Positions 53,744 through 62,712 of a stretch of 64,000 nucleotides of DNA are shown here, in pieces (the first letter of the stretch is position 1; each line of letters begins with the position of its first letter). A program made the translations under genes and the position numbers. Below the pieces are notes generated by a model, which saw nothing but the letters and a program-made list of their open reading frames with translations, searched no databases and was not told the DNA's origin. This DNA is from Alphaproteobacteria bacterium. Its GTDB lineage: Bacteria > Pseudomonadota > Alphaproteobacteria > Rs-D84. The stretch lies in the NCBI GenBank assembly GCA_015062445.1, contig SUUQ01000001.1, positions 62,001 to 126,000 on the forward strand, read 5' to 3'.

Positions 53744-54299
53744 TAAATTATAATAATTCATCTACGAGCGGGGGCGACAACTCATGTAACGTCTTGTACA
53801 CTTCGTTGTCGCCCCCGTCTCGTATCTAAATCATTCTAATTTATTTTACGCATCTGATGTGCTGTGTGCGGGAACGGGCAACTTATGTAACGTTATGTAC
53901 ACTGCGATGCCCGATTTTGTTTTATCTAAATCATTCTAATTTATTTTTTTCTGAGCCAAGTTTTGTAGTTGGGGTTGGGGCAACTCATGTAGCATTTTGT
54001 ACACATCGTTGTCGCCCCCGTCTCGTATCTAAATCATTCTAATTTATTTTACGCACCTGATGTGTTGTGTGTGGGAATGGGCATCTTATGTAACGTTATG
54101 TACACTGCGATGCCCGATTTTGTTTTATCTAAATCATTCTAATTTATTTTACGCACCTAATGTGCTGTGTGTGTGGGGGGCACAATGGATACCGGCCGCC
54201 GCCGGTATGACGATAGTGTGTGTATGGTGCTGCAATGACAAGGGGTGGGGCCCACCCCAGCACCGAGCGCCCCCCTGTCTCGTATCTAAATCATTATTA
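53744..54299 (+). repeat. Tandem array R1 of ~101-nt hairpin units
   Basis: Four clear units (core starts at 53782, 53883, 53984, 54086) and a fifth, altered one. Each has a core TYATGTARC(G)..TGTACAC flanked by arms that pair: CGGGGGCGACAA/TTGTCGCCCCCG, CGGGCA/TGCCCG, GGGGCAAC/GTTG..CCCC and GGGCATC/GATGCCC. A spacer with CTAAATCATTCTAATTTATT follows. Units alternate in type (1 with 3, 2 with 4). The fifth unit keeps GGGGGGC/GCCCCCC arms but contains other hairpins, including a CCGGCCGCCGCCGG palindrome. No gene in this stretch. Confidence 0.85.
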
Positions 54300-54325
54300 A
54301 AATCCCCCGGTTGGGGGCTTTTTCT
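54300..54325. terminator. Terminator between array R1 and the RusA-like gene
   Basis: CCCCC GGTT GGGGG with a T run on the plus strand. Confidence 0.65.
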
Positions 54326-54893
54326 ATACCATAAATGGCAGGTTTTCCAGTGTTCCTTCGGCAACACGGACGTTCACGTCCAGCATCATAAATACTGAAT
54401 CTGGTGTGCACATTGCGTGATTGGCAAATATTTCAGAATCCAGCAAGTGACTGGTATTAACAGATAACTTGGTTATCAAATGGTCGTCGTCCAGCAATGT
54501 ATAAATTGGGCCAATATCACGTGGGGTATTCGCACCAATTTCGTGTTCGTTCTGGGGACAACGCAGGCCGTCCATTATCGTTTTTACACGGTTGTCAATG
54601 TCGCTGCGTGGAACTCCAACAATTTCAGGGTGCAACATCTGGATGTCCAGTTCTGCAATCAATTTCAGGTTCGGTGTAATTATTGGATTCCAATCAATTC
54701 CACCAACGTGGCGGGTGGTAATAGGGCTTTTGGTCGGGTTGGGAACCATGTACTGGGTCAGGTTATTCCATGGGCTGTGTTCCACCAGTTTTTTTAACTG
54801 GGGATGAAACTGCATGCGGATGTCGGCGATGTGTTGGGCCCGCTTTTTCGGGTTAATTAAAATGTCGCCAAAGTATAATAATTTAAATTTCAT
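54324..54893 (-). CDS. Possible RusA-like Holliday junction endonuclease
   Basis: 189 residues; start at 54893 follows GGGGA. The segment RSDIDNRVKTIMDGL with a later LLDDDHLITKLSV matches the RusA pattern (D-DN-xKxxxDxL, then DD), where the aspartates bind metal. The rest is not clearly RusA-like and is longer than the typical 120 residues. RusA proteins are usually phage-derived, but no other phage genes are near. Confidence 0.5.
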   Translation of the reverse strand: MKFKLLYFGDILINPKKRAQHIADIRMQFHPQLKKLVEHSPWNNLTQYMVPNPTKSPITTRHVGGIDWNPIITPNLKLIAELDIQMLHPEIVGVPRSDIDNRVKTIMDGLRCPQNEHEIGANTPRDIGPIYTLLDDDHLITKLSVNTSHLLDSEIFANHAMCTPDSVFMMLDVNVRVAEGTLENLPFMV

Positions 54894-54911
54894 AAAAATC
54901 CCCTTTTTTCT

Positions 54912-57367
<2,456 letters not shown>

Positions 57368-57372
57368 TAATA

Positions 57373-57400
57373 TGGTGCGGTTTTCCGCACCTTGTTTTTA
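57373..57400 (+). terminator. Terminator after gyrB
   Basis: GGTGCGG TTTT CCGCACC, then TTGTTTTT; it lies only 12 nt from the next start codon. Confidence 0.75.
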
Positions 57401-57411
57401 TAGGATGAAAA

Positions 57412-57666
57412 ATGGCAAGTAAACAAGATTTAACCCAGGAATTACACAGGTTAGAAGCGGAACTGGAATCCTATGGTTCGGCCGTGTCGGAATCGCAAAT
57501 TTGGCATAAAAAGGCCAGAATTGAACAGATAAAAAAAGAACTGGCTGAATTGGATAAGCCAAAAAATCAACTGAATGCAGGCACAGATATGCTGAAGGAA
57601 AAAATGGCAAATATGCAAAAGTTAACCCCTGAACAAATTGCAGAAATTAATGCAGGGCGGCAATAA
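57412..57666 (+). CDS. Small coiled-coil protein
   Basis: 84 residues with AGGA upstream. Heptad-like pattern from 6 to 45 (LTQELHRLEAELESY, ARIEQIKKELAELD). No signal or membrane segment. The stop overlaps the next gene's ATG, so the two are coupled. Function unknown. Confidence 0.65.
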   Translation: MASKQDLTQELHRLEAELESYGSAVSESQIWHKKARIEQIKKELAELDKPKNQLNAGTDMLKEKMANMQKLTPEQIAEINAGRQ

Positions 57667-58337
57667 TGCAATTTTCACGGGATTGGTTTTTTGATTTAGA
57701 CAGGTGTTTGCGTGCGGCGGGGTTAGACAGCGATGTGCAATCGTTTGATGAAATACTGGAAAACCTGCGTGCACGGAAAATTTATGATGCAGATACGTTT
57801 GCAGCACACTGTGTGTATGTAATTCTGGCAGGCGGATTTTCACAAAAAACAGCAAAAGTTAAACACTTGGAAATAATGACCGTTTTGACCGCAGTTGGGG
57901 CAGATTTTGAAATGCTGATTCATTTGTTTAATAACAAAAATAAAATTAATGCGATTTGTAAAATCTGGAATAATCGAAAACAGTTGCGTGATGGGTATTA
58001 TGAACAAATGACGTTGGATGACAGGTTAAAATATCTGGAAAAATTGCCGCATATCGGAAAAATAACTGCAAACCATTTGGCACGAAATCTGGGCGAAGAT
58101 ATTGTAAAGTATGATGTATGGATTCAACGACTGGGGTGTGCGTTTGCAGGTAAAAAATTGGTGGTCGATAATGCAAAATTGTCGCCGGAAATCAAAGATG
58201 CCTGTGATGCGATGTTTGCGCATTTGGTAGGGCAGACAGGTTTACCACGGGGGTATATTGATGTGGTTCTGTGGAAATCTTGTCAGGTAAAATTAATTTC
58301 TATGGACGATTACTTGCACAAACCGCCGGTCATGTAG
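57666..58337 (+). CDS. HhH-GPD-like DNA glycosylase, function uncertain
   Basis: 223 residues. YVILAGGFSQKTAKVKHL and LEKLPHIGKITANHLARNL followed by KYDVWIQRLG fit the helix-hairpin-helix plus Asp arrangement of HhH-GPD glycosylases. The Lys used by bifunctional lyases is replaced (G-K-I-T-A), suggesting a monofunctional enzyme. No Fe-S cluster cysteines. The last 11 residues (MDDYLHKPPVM) are encoded by the first unit of repeat array R2, so the natural C terminus has probably been altered. ung is the next gene, which fits a base-excision pair. Confidence 0.65.
   Translation: MQFSRDWFFDLDRCLRAAGLDSDVQSFDEILENLRARKIYDADTFAAHCVYVILAGGFSQKTAKVKHLEIMTVLTAVGADFEMLIHLFNNKNKINAICKIWNNRKQLRDGYYEQMTLDDRLKYLEKLPHIGKITANHLARNLGEDIVKYDVWIQRLGCAFAGKKLVVDNAKLSPEIKDACDAMFAHLVGQTGLPRGYIDVVLWKSCQVKLISMDDYLHKPPVM
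58265..58276 (+). repeat. 12-bp direct repeat, left copy
   Basis: GGTTCTGTGGAA, repeated exactly at 58648-58659; the two copies bracket array R2. Confidence 0.75.
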
Positions 58338-58647
58338 CGAGTAGTACACTCCCTTTGGTTTGTGCTGCGTACTCGTCTCATATAAATTAATTTTAAAAAA
58401 GTATGGACGATTACTTGCACAAACCGCCGGTCATGTAGCGAGTAGTACACTCCCTTTGGTTTGTGTTGCGTACTCGTCTCATATAAATTAATTTAAAAAA
58501 AGTATGGACGATTACTTGTACAAACCGTCGGTCATGTAGCGAGTAGTACACTCCCTTTGGTTTGCGCTGCGTACTCGTCTCATATAAATTAATTTTAAAA
58601 AATGTATAGACGATTACTTGCACAAACCGTCGGTCATGTAGCGAGTA
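58300..58647 (+). repeat. Tandem array R2 of ~101-nt hairpin units
   Basis: Four units, cores (TCATGTAGCGAG) starting at 58330, 58431, 58532 and 58634, the last truncated. Arms GCACAAACC/GGTTTGTGC enclose the core, which ends GTACACT; then GTACTCGTCTCATATAAATT and a short AT spacer. Period, core motif and the CGTCTCRTAT element match array R1 although the arms differ. Unit 1 begins inside the upstream gene. No gene within. Confidence 0.88.
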
Positions 58648-58684
58648 GGTTCTGTGGAAGGGGGCAGCAGGGGTTAATAAAACT

Positions 58685-59347
58685 ATGAATGTGAAAATTG
58701 AACAATCTTGGAAAAATGCCTTGGCGGCAGAGTTTGACAAGGATTACTTTATCAAACTGACAGATTTTGTGCGTGGGGAATATCTGTCGGGAAAAACTGT
58801 TTATCCGGCACCACAAAATATCTTTAATGCATTTAATTTGTGCCCGCTGGAAAATGTCCGGGTTGTTATCATCGGCCAGGACCCATATCACGAACCTGGC
58901 CAGGCACATGGGTTATCTTTTTCTGTGTTGCCACCTACACCGGTGCCACCAAGTTTGCGAAATATCTATAAGGAAATCGAATCTGATTTGGGACGAAAAT
59001 CAAAGACAAATGGTGATTTAACATACTGGGCAAACCAGGGGGTGTTGCTGTTGAATGCGACTTTGACTGTTCTGGCACATCAGGCGGGGTCGCACTTTGG
59101 TCGTGGATGGGAACAATTTACAGATGCGGTTATTCGCCAGGTCGCAGAACGTGAAAATATTGTCTATATGCTGTGGGGAAATTATGCCCAGAAAAAAGCG
59201 GCACTGGTTAATCGTGATAAAAACCTGGTGTTGCAAAGTGTACATCCGTCACCGTTGTCGGCCAGTCGGGGATTCTTTGGGTGTAAACACTTCAGCCAGG
59301 CAAATGAATATCTGGTCAAATGTGGAAAATCACCAATCGATTGGTGA
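58685..59347 (+). CDS. ung: Uracil-DNA glycosylase
   Basis: Removes uracil from DNA. 220 residues, family 1. The water-activating loop is GQDPYHEPGQAHGLSFSV near residue 62, and the Leu-intercalation loop HPSPLSASRGFFG near 187. Starts 26 nt after the right copy of the 12-bp repeat. Confidence 0.97.
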   Translation: MNVKIEQSWKNALAAEFDKDYFIKLTDFVRGEYLSGKTVYPAPQNIFNAFNLCPLENVRVVIIGQDPYHEPGQAHGLSFSVLPPTPVPPSLRNIYKEIESDLGRKSKTNGDLTYWANQGVLLLNATLTVLAHQAGSHFGRGWEQFTDAVIRQVAERENIVYMLWGNYAQKKAALVNRDKNLVLQSVHPSPLSASRGFFGCKHFSQANEYLVKCGKSPIDW

Positions 59348-59365
59348 AAATGGATATCAAAATAT

Positions 59366-59394
59366 TTGAAATATTTGGTCTTTTGTTGTATAAT
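59366..59394 (+). promoter_or_regulatory. Promoter of structured RNA D
   Basis: TTGAAA, exactly 17 nt, TATAAT. Confidence 0.7.
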
Positions 59395-59400
59395 TACCAG

Positions 59401-59613
59401 GAATCCAAAGGGATTTGGGTTTGGGACCTTAGAAAGTCCAGTCATTTCGGTGCAAATGCATCGTAATCCGATGTTATCGGTGTTTTTTGCACCGTTATTT
59501 TTACCCCACGAAATATGTCGGGGTGCTGTTGTTATATGTTGAAGGCAACAGGAATCGTTAAATGACTGATTTTTCTAACACCCCGACCGTCATTTCCCAA
59601 TGGCGGTCTTTTC
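59401..59613 (+). ncRNA. Structured switch-like RNA, family member D
   Basis: About 210 nt. Order: P1 GAAUCC/GGAUUU; P2 outer UUAGAAA (59430-59436)/UUUCUAA (59572-59578); P2 inner AGUCAUUU/AAAUGACU; P3 CGGUGCAAA/UUUGCACCG with an inner hairpin; P4 ACCCC-CGA/UCGGGGU; P5 CUGUUG/CAACAG with a 14-nt loop UUAUAUGUUGAAGG. Terminator GACCGTCATT/AATGGCGGTC follows. The P4 strand GUCGGGGUG (59517-59525) can also pair with CACCCCGAC (59579-59587), which overlaps the terminator. The loop agrees with RNA A at 9 of 14 positions without gaps. Confidence 0.75.
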
Positions 59614-59635
59614 TTGTTGTGTGTTGGAGAAATGT

Positions 59636-60322
59636 ATGAGGTTTTTATTATTTGTCTTTCTTTTTTTGGGGGCACATGGGGGCGCGTTGGCCGCACTGTG
59701 TGATGATGGGTATTATCCAGTGGGTGGTGTGTGTACAGAATGTGGTTATGGATATTATTGTCGTGATGATATAAGAAACAAATGTCCCGATGATACAACA
59801 GATTGGATTGGAATATTTGGTGCAAATGGTCATACTGTGCCAGCGATTGCCACCTGGGCGGAATCTGGGAATGTCAGATATACAACATGTTGGCTGATAA
59901 CACAATGTCGTTCGATGTTGGATGTTTATATGACAGGGGGAACGTTTCATACGGAATGTCCGTATAATGTATCTCGTGGGGATTATTATTGTGATTCCAA
60001 GTTGTGGTACCAGGCAAATCCAGGATATTATTTGTCGGGGTATTGGTGGTCAAGTTATGAAGATTGGTATTATTATGTAAAGCCGTGTACTAATGCAATT
60101 CCGGAATACTCGCATTACAGTGGTGCAGGAACACCAAACACTAATGATTGTCCGTGGGAATGTGATAACGGTTATGCCCAACCTGTTGGACGGAACGAAT
60201 GTTTGCCACTGTGTGCAGCAGGTATAACAACATTGAATACCAGTACAGGACTGAAGTATAATCTGTGGCAAGACCGTCAGACAGTCCCATCATTGGTTGT
60301 GCAATATAATAGAATGATGTGA
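59636..60322 (+). CDS. Secreted Cys-rich protein, possibly truncated by an in-frame TGA
   Basis: 228 residues with signal peptide ending near GGALAA. The mature protein has many Cys, Tyr and Gly (DDGYYPVGGVCTECGYGYYC, NPGYYLSGYWW, CPWECDNGYAQPVGRNECLP), a layout of disulfide-knotted surface proteins. After the TGA at 60320-60322 the same frame stays open for 26 more codons to another TGA at 60401-60403. That stretch continues in the same style (YANMIPGVADNSVNILFDG). Starts 23 nt after the terminator of RNA D, so readthrough there would control it. Confidence 0.7.
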   Translation: MRFLLFVFLFLGAHGGALAALCDDGYYPVGGVCTECGYGYYCRDDIRNKCPDDTTDWIGIFGANGHTVPAIATWAESGNVRYTTCWLITQCRSMLDVYMTGGTFHTECPYNVSRGDYYCDSKLWYQANPGYYLSGYWWSSYEDWYYYVKPCTNAIPEYSHYSGAGTPNTNDCPWECDNGYAQPVGRNECLPLCAAGITTLNTSTGLKYNLWQDRQTVPSLVVQYNRMM

Positions 60323-60412
60323 TATGCTAATATGATTCCAGGGGTGGCAGATAACAGTGTTAATATATTGTTTGATGGAAAAAATTATCATGTGTCCAAT
60401 TGATTGGTGCAG

Positions 60413-60970
60413 CTAGAAACTGTACGTCAGCCCAAGCCCATAAAATGCATATGAATTATTCTCGGGGGCGGTGTTGCCGTTGGAATAGTGCTGCATAAAC
60501 AGTTCTATGCCAACACAATCAGATATCTTGTATCCGGTGCCCAGTTTAAATCCAAACAATAACTTGGACCCGATGCGTTCGTTTTGCTGGGCCTGCATGC
60601 CAACCCCCAGGCCAATAAATGTGTACCAATCTTGGCCATGAAATGGAATTACATCTTCGCTTAACATCGCAATGGGAATTGTGTATTTGTCCCAGTGCCA
60701 TCCGTATTTCGAACCGTGCCCCAGTGTCTGAATAATATTTAACGATTTGCGTGCAGGCAGACGAAAAAACTCGGTTGGTTGAGAATACTGAATCTGAAAC
60801 ATGTTAAAGGGTACAAATTGGGTCGGTGGTGGCAGTAAAAAACCACTGTTTACACCATAGCCAAAGTTGAAAGCAACCTGGTTTTCATAGCCATTAAAAA
60901 ATGGATTCGTATCTGCGTGGGCAGCCGCCACAACACATGATAATATCAAAGGGCATAAGATTTTTGTCAT
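60413..60970 (-). CDS. PagL-like lipid A 3-O-deacylase / acyloxyacyl hydrolase-like barrel
   Basis: 185 residues with a signal peptide ending near AHAD. The C-terminal strands include VGIELFMQHYSNGNTAPENNS and end AFYGLGLTYSF. The H-x-S-N pattern and following E/N match the PagL catalytic region, and the terminal Phe marks an outer-membrane barrel. PagL trims lipid A acyl chains. Confidence is moderate because only the C-terminal signature is clear. Confidence 0.72.
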   Translation of the reverse strand: MTKILCPLILSCVVAAAHADTNPFFNGYENQVAFNFGYGVNSGFLLPPPTQFVPFNMFQIQYSQPTEFFRLPARKSLNIIQTLGHGSKYGWHWDKYTIPIAMLSEDVIPFHGQDWYTFIGLGVGMQAQQNERIGSKLLFGFKLGTGYKISDCVGIELFMQHYSNGNTAPENNSYAFYGLGLTYSF

Positions 60971-61067
60971 AGTGCATATATTATCACAAAATGTGTTTGG
61001 ATTAAAGTAAAATTATTAAATATTATAATGTTTGTAAACAAGAATAAAATCATAGTGGTGGTTTTGC

Positions 61068-61095
61068 TTGCATTTGAAAAAAATGATGTTATAAT
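61068..61095 (+). promoter_or_regulatory. Promoter of the CAT tRNA
   Basis: TTGCAT, 16 nt, TATAAT. Confidence 0.55.
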
Positions 61096-61106
61096 CTGTG
61101 TCGCTT

Positions 61107-61181
61107 GGCAGCGTAGCTCAGTGGTAGAGCAGAGGAATCATAATCCTTTGGTCGGGGGTCCGAATCCCTCCGCTGCTACCA
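61107..61181 (+). tRNA. tRNA-Met (CAT), elongator type, with unusual bases
   Basis: Acceptor GGCAGCG/CGCTGCT (G1-U72 wobble), anticodon stem GAGGA/TCCTT with loop ATCATAA (CAT), encoded CCA. The T loop reads TCCGAAT, with C instead of the near-universal T at position 55. A tRNA-Ile with modified CAT is the alternative. Confidence 0.85.
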
Positions 61182-61187
61182 GAATTC

Positions 61188-61213
61188 AAACCGCCCGTTT
61201 GGGCGGTGTTTTT
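61188..61213 (+). terminator. Terminator after the CAT tRNA
   Basis: ACCGCCC GTTT GGGCGGT, then GTTTTT. Confidence 0.75.
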
Positions 61214-61372
61214 AACAGCAACAGTTCCAGTGCCAAAAAAATCGGCTGTATACGCAGAAATCAGGGGTTTTTATTGTGTGCTGTTGTGTAAAAATGGAAA
61301 GTAGTATGCAAATATGTAACATTTTTTGTAAATTTCTATATGATTTATCGTTATAACAAATAAATTTGTAAT
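61214..61372. other. Intergenic gap, nothing recognised
   Basis: AT-rich, no clear hairpin, promoter pair or reading frame with a ribosome site. It holds the downstream flank of the Slam gene. Confidence 0.4.
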
Positions 61373-62710
61373 CTAAAACCGTTGATGCATTGTGAATTCA
61401 GTTGTATATTTTTCATATTCACGATTTGGTATATTGGAATCTCGTTTTGTATAACTGAATGTGAGTGTGGGAACAAATCCCCAAATGTCTATTTTATTGT
61501 TTGATAAAGACACAGAATAACGTTGCGTAAAATCACGTTCTGCCAGTTGCGTAAATGTTTCGTTTTTTACAATCCATCTTTCGCCGTCATAGTTAGACCA
61601 TATAAAAGACGGTTCCAAGTAAACATGAAAGCCCCAAGGCAATTCAGCTCCAAAACCTATACCTGTGGAATAACGCCAATTTGCATAAATGTCGTCATTT
61701 GCGGTATCTCGATCAACCCCACCACGCAATACAATATATTTTGTCGTATCCAGATAATACGATGTTCTTAAATTAGCAGAATACGTTTGCCCATTCATCC
61801 AATCGCCATACTCATCATAAGTATTGTCCATTATTCTAAAGGATACGCCTGTTGATAATTTACGTGTAAAGTCATAATTCAAATCTAACTTTCCACCGTA
61901 TGCCCAGTTATAACGATCCCAGCCATACCAACGTCGTGAAGCAATACCTGCCAACCATATGTCCCCATTTTTCCAAACATATCGTGGTCCGGTACTGGTT
62001 GATAAATATAAATCGTCATAATCGTGTTTATTATAAATATTCGTGTATATGTTGGCATCACTTTTCCAACGCCAATTATCTGTAAGCTTGAATTCGTAAT
62101 TGCCACCCAGCATTAAATTATACCCAACCGCTGATACAGGGTCAGGTAATTGTCTACAAAAAGTCCCCCATTCATTTGTGACACATTCTTCGCCACCAGC
62201 AACTTGATTTATATTATTATCTGGTGCAGCACCAAAGTTAAACCAAACATTCCAGTTTTTGTTCTGACGTGCCACATAACGGTAATATAACATTCGTTGT
62301 TTGATTTCGTCCGGAATATCTTTACCTGCCATTGCTAAGCGCAAATGATGGTCGGCACGATACCATTGCTTTTTGTGCATATAACATAAAGCCAGTTCAT
62401 ATCTAATCTTTACTAAATCCGGTTGTTCGTCCAGTATTTTGCGATATATTCTAATTGCCTCGTCAATGTTACCCTTGCGTTGCTCTATCTGTGCAATCAA
62501 ATACCAACGTTCTATTTCAATTGGTGTCTGTCCTGTTTGGGGCATTTGAGTAAGAATTTGTAATGCACTGTCATACTTACCAGCCGTAACTAAATCGCCA
62601 GCTACTTGTACAGCTTCTAATTCTGACAAAGTCACTTGCGTTGTATTTGATTTGGCCCATATTGCTATGGGCCAAACCAATATCAATAAAATGAAAATAT
62701 TTCGTTTCAC
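61373..62710 (-). CDS. Surface lipoprotein assembly modulator (Slam, DUF560 family)
   Basis: 445 residues from a GTG at 62710, two bases after the upstream stop. A signal peptide ends near IWAK. An N-terminal TPR domain (about 45-140: ALQILTQMPQTGQ, IDEAIRIYRKILDEQPD, RYELALCYMHKKQW) is followed by a beta-barrel of DUF560 type that begins near WFNFGAAPDNNINQVAGG and ends in MHQRF. Slam proteins move specific lipoproteins across the outer membrane. The adjacent upstream gene encodes a probable client. Confidence 0.88.
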   Translation of the reverse strand: MKRNIFILLILVWPIAIWAKSNTTQVTLSELEAVQVAGDLVTAGKYDSALQILTQMPQTGQTPIEIERWYLIAQIEQRKGNIDEAIRIYRKILDEQPDLVKIRYELALCYMHKKQWYRADHHLRLAMAGKDIPDEIKQRMLYYRYVARQNKNWNVWFNFGAAPDNNINQVAGGEECVTNEWGTFCRQLPDPVSAVGYNLMLGGNYEFKLTDNWRWKSDANIYTNIYNKHDYDDLYLSTSTGPRYVWKNGDIWLAGIASRRWYGWDRYNWAYGGKLDLNYDFTRKLSTGVSFRIMDNTYDEYGDWMNGQTYSANLRTSYYLDTTKYIVLRGGVDRDTANDDIYANWRYSTGIGFGAELPWGFHVYLEPSFIWSNYDGERWIVKNETFTQLAERDFTQRYSVSLSNNKIDIWGFVPTLTFSYTKRDSNIPNREYEKYTTEFTMHQRF

Positions 62711-62712
62711 AG

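Noticed and set aside
53744-54299. CRISPR array
   Set aside because: Units are near-identical over their whole length, with no unique spacers and no cas genes.
53857-54398. Plus-strand frames repeating CTLRCPILFYLNHSN
   Set aside because: Translation of array R1 units; conservation follows the hairpins and not a codon pattern.
58404-58440. Repeated mini-peptide MDDYLHKPPVM in each R2 unit
   Set aside because: Unit 4 loses the ATG, substitutions are not synonymous, and no ribosome site precedes it.
58411-58740. Minus-strand frame of 109 codons with repeated HDRRFVQVIV peptides
   Set aside because: It is produced by the tandem DNA repeats of array R2, has no ribosome site and overlaps the start of ung.
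60320-60360. Selenocysteine at the in-frame TGA
   Set aside because: No convincing bacterial SECIS hairpin directly after the TGA and no sel genes in the window.
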